Source: Ascoidea tarda (nom. inval.) (lineage: Eukaryota > Ascomycota > Saccharomycetes > Ascoideales > Ascoideaceae). Taken from it: 20,426 nt of DNA. Positions 1 through 9,100 of the stretch are shown one piece after another; position 1 is the stretch's first letter; every line of letters begins with the position of its first letter. The stretch is taken from NCBI GenBank assembly GCA_030560485.1, contig JAKTTS010000281.1:1-20426 (forward strand). The letters are read 5' to 3'. The notes beneath the pieces were generated by a model. The model made no database searches, had not been told where the DNA came from, and saw nothing but the letters and a program-made list of their open reading frames with translations. The translations under genes and the position numbers were made by a program.

Positions 1-1
<1 letters not shown>

Positions 2-54
<53 letters not shown>

Positions 55-64
55 TAACAATAAC
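2..64 (+). repeat. AAT trinucleotide repeat encoding poly-Asn
   Basis: Sixteen uninterrupted AAT units (2-49) are followed by AAC/AAT alternation to 64. The repeat is in frame with the CDS and encodes Asn. It touches the window edge, so its full length is unknown. A pure codon run of this kind is expected to vary in length between strains. Confidence 0.95.
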
Positions 65-1207
65 AGTAATAGTAATGGTAATAATTATAGCGGTTTAAAA
101 CATAAAGCAGGAAAAATGGATAATTCATATAAATCATCACTTACTAAATTTTCTATAAAGAATAAATTTCCTTATTTGGTTCCAAATCAATCGGCAATTA
201 AAAACCAAAGTCAAATTTCTAACCATGAACATGGGAATGGAAATAGCCAAGGCCTAAATCAAAATTCATTCAGTTTGGGCAAAAATCCCAAGTCGTTGAA
301 TAATAATAATGGTAACGAAAATGAGAATTTGAACGGTATTTCGGCTTTTAATATTCAAAATCAATTGACGAACTCTTTAAGCAATTTTTCATCTTTAAAT
401 AATTTATCGTTGCTAAAGCAGTTTAAACAAGAGAACAAAGCATTGTCAAAGTTTTTAGTGAGATTGAGATCTGAAAAGCTCATTAATAAAAAAGGATGGA
501 AAAAACTAATCAATTTAGTTGAAGAAAACAAAATCTTGAGAGAAACATTATTAGATGAGGATTTCACTTTGGAAGAAAAAAAACTAGCGGCATTGGATTC
601 TTTGGATGATGACGACATAATTAGTAGTGACGACCACAAGCAGAATAATGGCGAGAAGGAAAGTATAAAGGATAATGGTAAGAAAATCGAGAATGAAAAG
701 AGTATTAATCATAATGATGGTAATAATGATAGTAATGGTAATAATGATAGTAATGGTAATAATGATAGTAATGGTGATGGTAATGATATCGATATTGATA
801 TAAGTGATAACAATATTTCGTCTAACAATCTCAACGAAATTGCCGGTTTAAACGCAATGAATAATGGCAGGGAAGGCAATATCGACAATAGCATCAATAA
901 CGAAATCAATGAGATTGATAATGAGGTTGATAATGAGATTAATGATGAGATCAACCGCGATATTGCCCAGGAGATAAATGTGATCAGTGGACTTGGTGAA
1001 GAGAACGAGGAAGATAGTGTGAGCAACATGAACATCGATATGGAGTTGGACAAAAGCAATGGCAACGCTGATGGCGACGGCAACATCAGCACCGAGCTCA
1101 CCAGCACCCAGACTAGCGCCAACTTGGGAGAAAACGCAGGCTCATTTGATACTGACAACAGCAATATCGACACCGAGTTGACGAGCAAGTCAAGTGCTTG
1201 CAAATAA
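2..1207 (+). CDS. Asn-rich acidic protein, 3' part only (unidentified)
   Basis: The reading frame is already open at the left edge as a run of 16 AAT (Asn) codons and reads without a break through the first Met at 116 to TAA at 1205-1207. This is therefore the last 401 residues of a longer protein, and the Met at 116 is probably internal. After the poly-Asn and Ser/Asn stretch there is a charged helical segment (about 410-610) containing QENKALSKFLVRLRSE and GWKKLINLVEENKILRE, which looks like a coiled coil and is the only part with a folded appearance. The remainder is acidic and low-complexity: an (NNDSNG)x3 repeat, a run of EIN/EID tetrads, and a Ser/Thr/Asp-rich end. I do not recognise the family; an Asn-rich regulatory protein is one possibility. 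GC rises from 18% (121-180, counted) to 58% (1081-1140, counted) along the gene. Confidence 0.85.
719..772 (+). repeat. Coding tandem repeat, 3 x 18 bp
   Basis: Three perfect copies of an 18-bp unit (GGTAATAATGATAGTAAT at 719-736, 737-754 and 755-772) encode three repeats of the hexapeptide cycle G-N-N-D-S-N. Zero divergence between copies points to recent expansion. Confidence 0.95.
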
Positions 1208-1801
1208 GGGCTGTTGGATGAAGCGTATTACTCGCTAGCTAGAATTATCTCACGATAGATTTTGGACCTGTTGGTGCTTCTAGCTCTTTCCTATTTTCGC
1301 ATGCCTGTGGCTTTTCCTGTTTGAGTTTGGCATCGGCGTGTGCGGTCGCCGAGTCTGATTGGCTGCGGAAACGCTCGATGCAGAGGCAGAAGATCCCGCT
1401 GCAGTGCCAGCGCTGGGGATGGGACCAGCAGCAAGGGAGCGGTGAGAAACAGCTTTAAGCCCTGGCTCGAAACGTTTCAGGGAGAAATAGACGTGGCTCA
1501 GCTGCAGAGGGTGTTTCAGCATCGGAGATTTCTCCAGCACCGCCAGACCCTCGTCAGAGCATTGCTAGACCCTTGCACGGGATCTGCTCTGGGATCTGGC
1601 GCTATGGGTCTGGGCCCAATCTCAGCAAGAACAGCCCAACGGTAGCAGAACACCTAATCCGTCGCTCCTTCTAATAATACCTTAACAGATGGATCGTCAG
1701 CCCCAGATATTGTATATATACCTCTCAACCCCCTCCTAGTTGGCAGTTATTTCTCTTCATGTATATCTCTATCTTCTGTGTGCCCAACCCTGTGCATCAA
1801 A
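1208..1801 (+). promoter_or_regulatory. GC-rich upstream region of the aspartic protease
   Basis: This 594-bp stretch has no convincing gene. Its base composition is far richer in G+C than most of the window and matches the 3' end of the preceding gene. Visible elements are a CCAAT box on the minus strand (ATTGG near 1359), two nearby GGGATCTG copies (about 1579-1600), a TATA box at 1713-1720, and a C/T-rich leader before the ATG at 1802. Open frames here start at GTG or are shadows and resemble nothing. A structured non-coding RNA cannot be excluded, but I see no tRNA or snoRNA signature. Confidence 0.6.
1713..1720 (+). promoter_or_regulatory. TATA box of the aspartic protease gene
   Basis: TATATATA lies 82 bp upstream of the ATG at 1802, followed by a C/T-rich stretch. 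This is a usual arrangement for an inducible yeast gene. Confidence 0.6.
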
Positions 1802-3193
1802 ATGATCCTCCTGCTTTATGCTCTTCTTGCTGTTCTCTTGCTCAGCTCAGTTTCCTCGCTCTATATTCCTGAAAACAGTCGTGCCAATAACTTGACTGAA
1901 AATACTTTTCACAGCTTCAAATATGAACATTTTCAGCACGAACACGAGATAATCAAATTCGATTTCAACATTCACCAGAAACATAATCCCTCACCTCCCC
2001 AGCTCCATAAAAGAGATGGCTACGTTACTTCCATAATCCACAACCAGGACTACTACTACAAGATGTACTTGTACATCGGTACCCCACCCCAGAAAGTGGG
2101 TTTTTTGCTTGACACTGGCTCCTCAGACTTGTGGATCCACTCAACGTCCAATCCTTACTGCTCTAACGAGTCTATAAGCGATTATCAATCTGGCAAGGAC
2201 ACTGGCAATTCCTATCAACTCAGTGGTGGTATTGGCGAGGTTAATTGCTCAAGATCATTGGGTCTATACAACGAATCTGCCTCTTCGACCTGGACCCCAT
2301 CCGAATTGAAATTCCAAATCAATTACATGGATACCACCTTTGCCTATGGTATCTATGGAACAGATACTGTTCGTTTAGGCAGAAGACCTTTTTCTCCACA
2401 GATTAAAGACATGTTTATGGGTTTGGGTCAAGAATCTAACTCATCGCAAGCTGTGTTGGGCATTGGCTTGAAGGATCTTGTGGGCTACAACAACTTCCCA
2501 TACAGATTGAAGCAGAGTGGTTACATCAGCAAGACATTGTACTCATTATATCTAAATCACACCGATTCAAAGACTGGCTCAATTTTGTTTGGTGCTATTG
2601 ATCGCTCAAAGGTTCTCGATGGTTTGGCCACTTTGCCAATTGTTAACCCATATCCTTACATATCACAACCTCATTTATATGTCAACATGTCTTCAGTGTC
2701 AATCAATTCAGAAAATGCCGATCTTTCCTCCTACTCCAATATTGCAAACATAATCGCCCCAAGCTCTTTTGCCTTGCTTGATTCTGGCAGTTCTTCCATA
2801 TTTTTTCCCATACAGTATCTCGAAAACATTGCAGAGAAATTCCAACTACCACCATCAATTTCTCTTGTCCTTTCTGGTTTTCTTTATTTATATTATGGAA
2901 AATGTCTTGACTTTTACCTGGTTTTTGCCAACAAGAACTTGTCTTTCAACTTTGGCGAAAAGATCGTCAATGTTCCAATGTCCTCATTAATAGAACGATC
3001 TGGAGACGAAAATAAAGTCCCATACTGTGCTTTAAAACTCTTCGGAGACGAAGGTGAAAATTTTATTCTTGGTGACTTGTTTTTAAGACACGCCTATGTG
3101 GTATACAATCTAGAGGATTTACAACTATCAATAGGCCAGGTGAATTTCAATTCCACAAAACCTGACATTGTTAAAGTAATTGCATCTACATGA
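1802..3193 (+). CDS. Secreted pepsin-like aspartic endopeptidase (candidapepsin/yapsin type)
   Basis: This 463-residue zymogen hydrolyses peptide bonds with two catalytic aspartates. It starts with a hydrophobic signal peptide (about residues 1-19), then a propeptide ending at a Kex2-type Lys-Arg (70-71). The mature enzyme opens with YYYKMYLYIGTPPQ; the first active-site motif is DTGSS at 104-108 and the second is DSGS at 327-330. The flap is near INYMDTTFAYG (Tyr175), and FILGDLFLRHAYVVYN is the conserved C-terminal element. Cysteines 120/149 and 368/409 could form the two usual disulfides, and several N-glycosylation sequons are present. There is no Ser/Thr-rich stalk or hydrophobic GPI tail, so it is probably freely secreted rather than a wall-anchored yapsin. 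The ATG at 1802 is chosen because the upstream in-frame start at 1778 is GTG. A decayed sister copy lies 1.06 kb downstream on the same strand. Confidence 0.93.
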   Translation: MILLLYALLAVLLLSSVSSLYIPENSRANNLTENTFHSFKYEHFQHEHEIIKFDFNIHQKHNPSPPQLHKRDGYVTSIIHNQDYYYKMYLYIGTPPQKVGFLLDTGSSDLWIHSTSNPYCSNESISDYQSGKDTGNSYQLSGGIGEVNCSRSLGLYNESASSTWTPSELKFQINYMDTTFAYGIYGTDTVRLGRRPFSPQIKDMFMGLGQESNSSQAVLGIGLKDLVGYNNFPYRLKQSGYISKTLYSLYLNHTDSKTGSILFGAIDRSKVLDGLATLPIVNPYPYISQPHLYVNMSSVSINSENADLSSYSNIANIIAPSSFALLDSGSSSIFFPIQYLENIAEKFQLPPSISLVLSGFLYLYYGKCLDFYLVFANKNLSFNFGEKIVNVPMSSLIERSGDENKVPYCALKLFGDEGENFILGDLFLRHAYVVYNLEDLQLSIGQVNFNSTKPDIVKVIAST

Positions 3194-3280
3194 TACTATC
3201 TATCATTTCTCTCTTTTATACTTTATCTTCCATTCTTTCTATTTCATTTTATATACAACTTCATCTCATTTTTTTTGTCT

Positions 3281-3320
3281 TTTCTCTTTTCTTCTCATCT
3301 CTTCTCATCTCTTCTCTTTT
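3281..3320. repeat. 10-bp-period pyrimidine tandem array, 4 units
   Basis: Four consecutive 10-bp units (TTTCTCTTTT, CTTCTCATCT, CTTCTCATCT, CTTCTCTTTT) lie just downstream of the protease stop codon. The two central units are identical. On the sense strand this would be a C/U-rich 3' UTR segment. Confidence 0.8.
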
Positions 3321-4167
3321 TATATTCATTCACTGCTTTTATTATCGATTTTTGGGTACTGGTATCTTTTGTTTTTTGTTTAACATCTCATTTCTAATTG
3401 AAAAACTAATTAGCATTTCTAAATTGTATTTACATCAACCAATTAATCAAAAACATCTTATAATCCTCACAAATCTCGTAACTCTTATATACCGCCATTT
3501 TTCAATGTAATTCTCAAAATAATTATAATTGCAATATTTATTCCATCTTAAATAGAACATGAACAACAATTCCGAACTCGAACAGCCGTAAATCCGTTGT
3601 GCAATTATTTATATTACAATAAAAATTACCCCATAAAGAAATATTAGCAAATTTAGAGCTAATTGTTTGTTTTCTTCAGTTTCACTGACTCCTTTTATCA
3701 TTGGTTTTCTCCATTGCAATCACTGCTCTTTCTTACTATTCTTTCTTACTATCTTGTTCTAATATTAACTTTGCCGAAATGCTTTTCTATAGGCTACTTT
3801 TTGGCTGTTAACCATGAACTGTTCATGTTCCTGTCTCACTAGAAGCTAGAAAATAAATAAATAAATGAAAAACAAAAGAAAGGTATGAAATTTGAGTGAA
3901 CTAAATTGACTGTACCTCCACTTTGTGAAAGACAAATCTTTGGTAACTGCTATTTATTTTCAATTTCTGCTCAAGCTCCCCACTCAAACTCAAACAAATC
4001 ATTGTTTATTGCAATATTTTGGATGCAACTATTACTAATAGCAATTTCAATATCTAAAAATGACTCTCAATATCAAAAATTTGCAACAGCTCTAGCCTCT
4101 AATTTTTCTCTGTGATTTTATTTGTGATTTGCAGGGGTTAATCGAATGTTATGATAATGATAATAAG

Positions 4168-4176
4168 TATATATAA
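4168..4176 (+). promoter_or_regulatory. Relict TATA box of the protease pseudogene
   Basis: TATATATAA lies 75-83 bp upstream of the ATG at 4251, the same spacing as in the intact copy. The core promoter seems to have outlived the coding sequence. Confidence 0.5.
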
Positions 4177-4250
4177 ATGAAAAATTTCACAGTATTTTAT
4201 TTCTAAAAGCATATCCAATCTGTTTGCTTATCGAGGTTGGTTATTGGAAT

Positions 4251-5587
4251 ATGCACTGTTTATTCTTAGTGGTCTTGATTTGGTTGGGCTGCTCGACCTT
4301 TGCTCTATATTCCATTTATATCTCACAAAAATACTTTTCATCACTTGAAATATGAAAAATTTAAAAATGAAAATGATATCAAGTTTGATTTTGATATTCA
4401 TACTGAAACTCAACCACGAAATCTACAAATTACTAAAAGAGATAAATATATTTTCTCAACTCTTCAATCAAAAGTTCTATTACAAAATTTACTTATACAT
4501 TGGAACTCCAGCTCAGAAAGTAGGTCTCTTACTTGATACTGGCTCATCTGATTTATGGTTCACTCAAGTTCTAACCCTTATTGCTCCAAGAAGTCTAAAA
4601 GACTATAACTCAGGTAAAAACATTGATTATCCATATCTGCTTAGTGCGGGTATTGGTGAAATGAATTGTTCAGCTGAGTTGGGTTTATATGACCAAACTG
4701 CCTCGTCAACTTGGGTTGAATCAAAAAAAACATTTGAAATAAACTTTCGATACTACTTTTGCTTTAGGAGTTCATGGAAGTGGCACTGTTCGTGTAGGAA
4801 CGCAATCCAGCTCTCCATAGATTAAAAACATGTTTCTGGGTTTGGGTCAAGAATCTAACTCATCACAAGCTGTGTTGGGCATTGGCTTGAAGGATCTTGT
4901 GGGCTACAACAACTTCCCATACAGATTTCATTATATCTAAATAACCCCAATTTAAACACTGGCTTAATCTTGTTTGGTGCTATTGATCACTCAAAGGTCC
5001 TGAATGGTTTGGTCGATTTGCGAATTGTTAACCCATCCTCTTCAAAATCAAAGCCTACTGAGTTCTATGTTAGCGTGACTTCAATATCAATTGAAAACAA
5101 CCACGCTATAACAACTTTGTCTTCTAATAACCTGTCTTCTAATAACCACAATCAAATTGTTTCCAGATCTTCTTTTTTACTAGACTCTGGTTCTGGATCA
5201 ATTGATGCTCCAGTCAAACACCTTCAGAACATTGAAAAAAAATTTAAATTGCCCCAATCCATTCAGCTTGAAAATACTGGCGGTTCCTATTCCTTGGTTG
5301 GAAAGTGTGCTGATTTCAAGTTTGCTTTTTCAACAAAAAAATTGACATCTACCTTTGGAAAAAAAGTAATTGATGTCCCTATGTTGTCATTAATTCGTTC
5401 AGCTGGAAATGAAAATGGAGTTTCGTTGTGCAGTTTATCAATTGAAGGAATCAATCAAAATAAAACTATCTTGGGTGTCTCATTTTTGAGATATGCTTAT
5501 GTTGTGTATAATTTAGATGATTTGAAAATATCTTTGGATCAAGCGAATTTTGCCTCCAAAAAATCTGATATCCGGAAAATAACCTGA
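4251..5587 (+). pseudogene. Decayed tandem paralogue of the aspartic protease
   Basis: The segment resembles the protease at 1802-3193 from the signal peptide (ATG at 4251) to the stop at 5585-5587, but in pieces across frames. Recognisable parts are the signal peptide, a propeptide with a Lys-Arg site, FYYKIYLYIGTPAQ with DTGSS, AGIGEMNCSAELGLYDQTASS, and a well-kept C-terminal third (4928-5587) with DSGSGS and VSFLRYAYVVYNLDDL. Frame changes relative to the sister lie near 4302, 4467, 4560-4605 (a compensating pair) and 4748. There is a TAG where the sister has CAG (4818-4820), and a 34-bp deletion at 4927/4928. These are too many and too irregular to be introns. Differences around DTGSS are mostly at third codon positions, so the copy was under selection before it decayed. 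It is more AT-rich than the intact gene. No functional full-length enzyme is expected. Confidence 0.9.
4837..4927 (+). other. Tract nearly identical to the intact protease (2418-2508)
   Basis: Ninety of 91 bases match 2418-2508, including 62 in a row at the right end. The region around DTGSS differs at 18 of 81 positions. The left boundary is a cluster of single differences, and the right boundary coincides with a 34-bp deletion in this copy. Confidence 0.85.
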
Positions 5588-6192
5588 TTTCATTAGACTT
5601 CTTATGTTTACATTTGTTTTCACTATTCATCAAATTTACGGTTATCGTTTTTATTTTTCTTTTAACTGTTTATTTTGGTTGGTTTTTGGGTTCCCATATT
5701 TTTTCACTTTCATTATCTTAAATATTCTTCGACTTTTGTTAATTTCATAAAGAATTTTTTTTATAAAAACTGTTATTATTAGCTGTTTTCAATCATATAT
5801 AATCAGCTAAATAAATAAGTTATTAAATGTTTAAATTTATAAAAATAGTATAAGTTAATTTGGTTCATAAGTAAATTTTAATTGCTACTATAAGTGTTAA
5901 TTCAATAGCAAAATAGGACAAAAAATAGAAATGAATGAATAAATGAATGAATGCAGCAAATAAATAAGGATAAAAAAACTGAAGCAAACTAAAATTTTAT
6001 CTAATTTTAGAATGGAAATAAAAAAAATAGTGCAAGAAGTAATAAAAGAAAAACCCAGTTTTTTGGGAATATGTAATGTTGAATGCAAAATAGTATAAAA
6101 TAATATAAAATGATATAAAGTAATATAAAATTTCATAAAAATATTAATAAAAAATATGTAACATCATCACTTTAAAAAAGATAAAAATCTGA
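5588..6192. other. AT-rich convergent 3' spacer
   Basis: This spacer lies between the pseudogene (+) and the large minus-strand gene. I see no gene. It contains an AATG-type microsatellite (about 5929-5953), a 10-bp-period array (6091-6130), and several A/T-rich stretches that could serve as cleavage and polyadenylation signals on either strand. Confidence 0.7.
6091..6130. repeat. 10-bp-period AT-rich tandem array, 4 units
   Basis: The units are TAGTATAAAA, TAATATAAAA, TGATATAAAG and TAATATAAAA. The array is 61-102 bp beyond the stop codon of the minus-strand gene, in its likely 3' UTR or terminator region. Confidence 0.8.
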
Positions 6193-9100
6193 TCATTTTC
6201 CAAATTGATCAACATGAATGCTTTTGGCCCTATTGCTGTTGTTTAAATTAGTAGAGCTTGTGTTATTGTTTGAGTAGCGAGACTGAAAGTTCATCCCGTT
6301 GGAATTTTTCATTCCACCAGAATTAAAAAAATTGTTATTTTTTTTATTTTTCCCGTAGTCATTGTTCAATTTCTTATCCTGTTTATAGCTCTTGTTAATA
6401 TTATCAATACTATTGATATTACTGCTGCCTAAAATGTTATTGATTTTCATATTTTTATCCATAATATTACCGTTGTATGGTGCAAATAGTGAATTATTCA
6501 CCGATGAAAATGACATGTTCGAAAAATTCATGCTGTTTGGACTATCATTCTGACTATTATTATTACTGGTAAAACTATAGTTGAATTGATTTTGATTATC
6601 AGTATGGTTAGGGTCATGTAAATCCTTTCCCTTTTCATCATCAAAACTTGAGCCAGAATTTTGGTAGTTATAATTGTTTTGATTTTGATTTTGATTTTGA
6701 CCCAATAACCCTTCGTTAATTAATTGTGCCTTTAATTGGATAACATCACCACTAGAATTACTAACACCTCCCCAAGAACTGGAGTTTGAATGAAAGTTGG
6801 AATTGATCTCATTAGAGGTGTTTCCAATTGCACTAAACTCCATGGTATCATTAAAACTTGTTTTTCTATCGCTGCGAGCAAACAAATCACTTATATTAAT
6901 GTACTTTTGAAGCTGTTCTAATGTTATACAATACGGTTGATTACTGTTTTGACTTTCAAATTTTTCAATCTCAGCCTTTTGTTGGATTTTCAAATCTTTA
7001 TATTTTGATGACAAGAATTTTCTCAATTTTTCAAAAATTGAAAGGTTTTTGGTGTCCCATGAAGAAACAAATTTCCACAACATATCGCTTATGGAATCAT
7101 CTGCCAAAATTGCACGTTGAAACTCACTCAATTCTTCATTTGATGATTTATTAGGGATATCACAGTTTTTTATGTCCTCATCAGCCTCTTTTGGATTAGG
7201 AATATTATGGAATATCAAATGATTCAATAGTATAATTGAAATTTTAACAAAAGACAAGTCCATCATAGAAATATTTAAGATAAACTTAATTAATGAAAAT
7301 AAGTTAAAATTATTATCATTTTGCAAATCAAAGCTAGCATTGTCCTTGCTAAATTTGATATTATTATCAATTTGAGTAAGTTTCTCAATGATTTTGAAAA
7401 CAAGATTATTATAGATAAAATTAAAAGAGCTTAAATCAAAAAAAATAGAATTAAATTTACTTTGATTGACAATATTAATCACACTATTGTTAGCGGTAGC
7501 ATTAGTAACAACCGATTGATTTAGATTGCTATTAACATTAATTGAACTCGAGGCAGATTCGGGAGGAGTTATATCTTGAAATTGTTTTTTTTCAAAAATA
7601 GAACAAAGGCTATCATAGTTGATTGATTTCAAGTTGCATTCATCTGAAATCATTAAAACCGTAAAGCAGCTAGCAAAATTAAGTTTAAGAAATTCATCAA
7701 ATGACTTATAAAATAAGCTATTTAAAATTTCAATATTCTCTGCAGAATTCTCCAGACCGGATGCATTGCTAGCAGACAGAGCCTCAATAACTTTTCCAAA
7801 AGCAACTGAATAATTCAGAAAGTTTGTATCTTTGGGTAAAGAGCCAATTGAGCTTTTTGCAGTGGTGAGTTTACTTTGAAATTCTACTGAGGTATTAAAA
7901 CATTTTCTATTATAGATTCCATTGAAATTAACCCAATTTTTCTTTTCAGTTAAATTGCCCAATAGTTTATACAAAATCAATAAACTTAATTCTAAACAGT
8001 TATAAATCTTTTTGTAAGTTTGAAGTTTCACGATTTCATTGTTGTCAAATAAATCATCCGTATTTTCACAATCATTAAGAATTGAATTTTTCAAGCTCTT
8101 TTTTGGATAGATAAAATTTAGACGCGAGACAGGAGGAATAATTGATAAGTCCATGATATTTTCTTGAAAAAAAGAAGGCAATTTCCTTAAATAATTTAAA
8201 TCATTTAAAACTTCTCTTGCTAAAATGTAAATTATATAAACAAATATTGAGATTAAAGATAATGTTGACCCAAACTGACTAAAAATTAAATGCAATTTTA
8301 TAAAGGGATCTTCAAAATCCTCCAATTTATTTTCACCTTTAACTTCATCATTATTTTCAATCTTATAGCCATCGTAAGATGGGGTTAGGAAATCATTTAT
8401 TTCAATGAGCGAAATGCTTAGCAAATTAATTAGATTGATTTCGTAATCGTTGTTAACAAAATTATTATTGGCAAACATCGATTTAAAATTTAAAGTATAA
8501 TTTTGATCAATAACTTCAAATAGTACTTTAAACTGTAAAATTTTTGATTGAAGTAAATTGGTATAAACTGAATTTCCGTTCTCAAATGAATGATACTTAT
8601 CCAAATAATTTGAGATTAATGATTTAATTTTAGGATTTGAATTTTTAAGCAATTCTGAATTTTGAATTAAATTGATAGAGATTGATTCGATTGAATAATG
8701 TAGAGATCTCAATATTAGAATATTCAAAGAGTAATTAGAAACATTCAACAAGGATTTATCTTCAAAAGAGGATAAAATAATTAACAAATTTTCCAAAATA
8801 GAAAGCAAACTTGAATTTGAGTTTGAATTTAAAGCATTAATTGAAAATATTGTTATAAATTCATTATTGATTTGGGTTTTGTCAAATAGATTGATTAATT
8901 CAATTAAATGATCTAAAAGTTGAGAATTTAATACATTGGTTTTCTTTGGATTTGTTTCATCAACCATTTGATCGTTATTAATCAAATTTTGATTATTAAA
9001 TTCATTATTGCTGTTTTTATTTAGTTTTTTATCATTAGAGTTGTTGGTAGTATTGAAATTCAAGCCTGGGTTTTCTATTTTGTGTGAAAATTTGTCGATT

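Larger units (their letters stand above)
3194..4250. other. AT-rich spacer between the tandem protease copies
   Basis: This 1.06-kb stretch contains no supported gene; the open frames in it are short, low-complexity and start at non-conserved sites. It begins with a pyrimidine-rich 3' flank that includes a 10-bp-period array (3281-3320). It also contains a 13-bp direct repeat (CTTTCTTACTATT at 3728-3740, nearly repeated at 3741-3753), an AAAT microsatellite near 3850, and the TATA box of the downstream copy. Confidence 0.7.

Noticed and set aside
1340-1645. 101-codon plus-strand frame and an overlapping minus-strand frame (1280-1540) in the GC-rich spacer
   Set aside because: The plus-strand frame begins at GTG, both are chance frames favoured by high GC, and the products resemble no protein. 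The region reads better as a promoter.
1778-1801. Upstream start of the protease adding eight residues
   Set aside because: It begins at GTG. The ATG at 1802 directly precedes the hydrophobic signal peptide.
3906-4115. 69-codon plus-strand frame between the protease copies
   Set aside because: It is low-complexity AT-rich sequence with no recognisable domain or signal, lying in a spacer upstream of the pseudogene promoter.
4251-5587. The second protease as an intron-containing active gene
   Set aside because: No GTATGT donor or TACTAAC branch site is found at the frame changes. The shifts are one or two bases, and one break is a plain CAG to TAG change.
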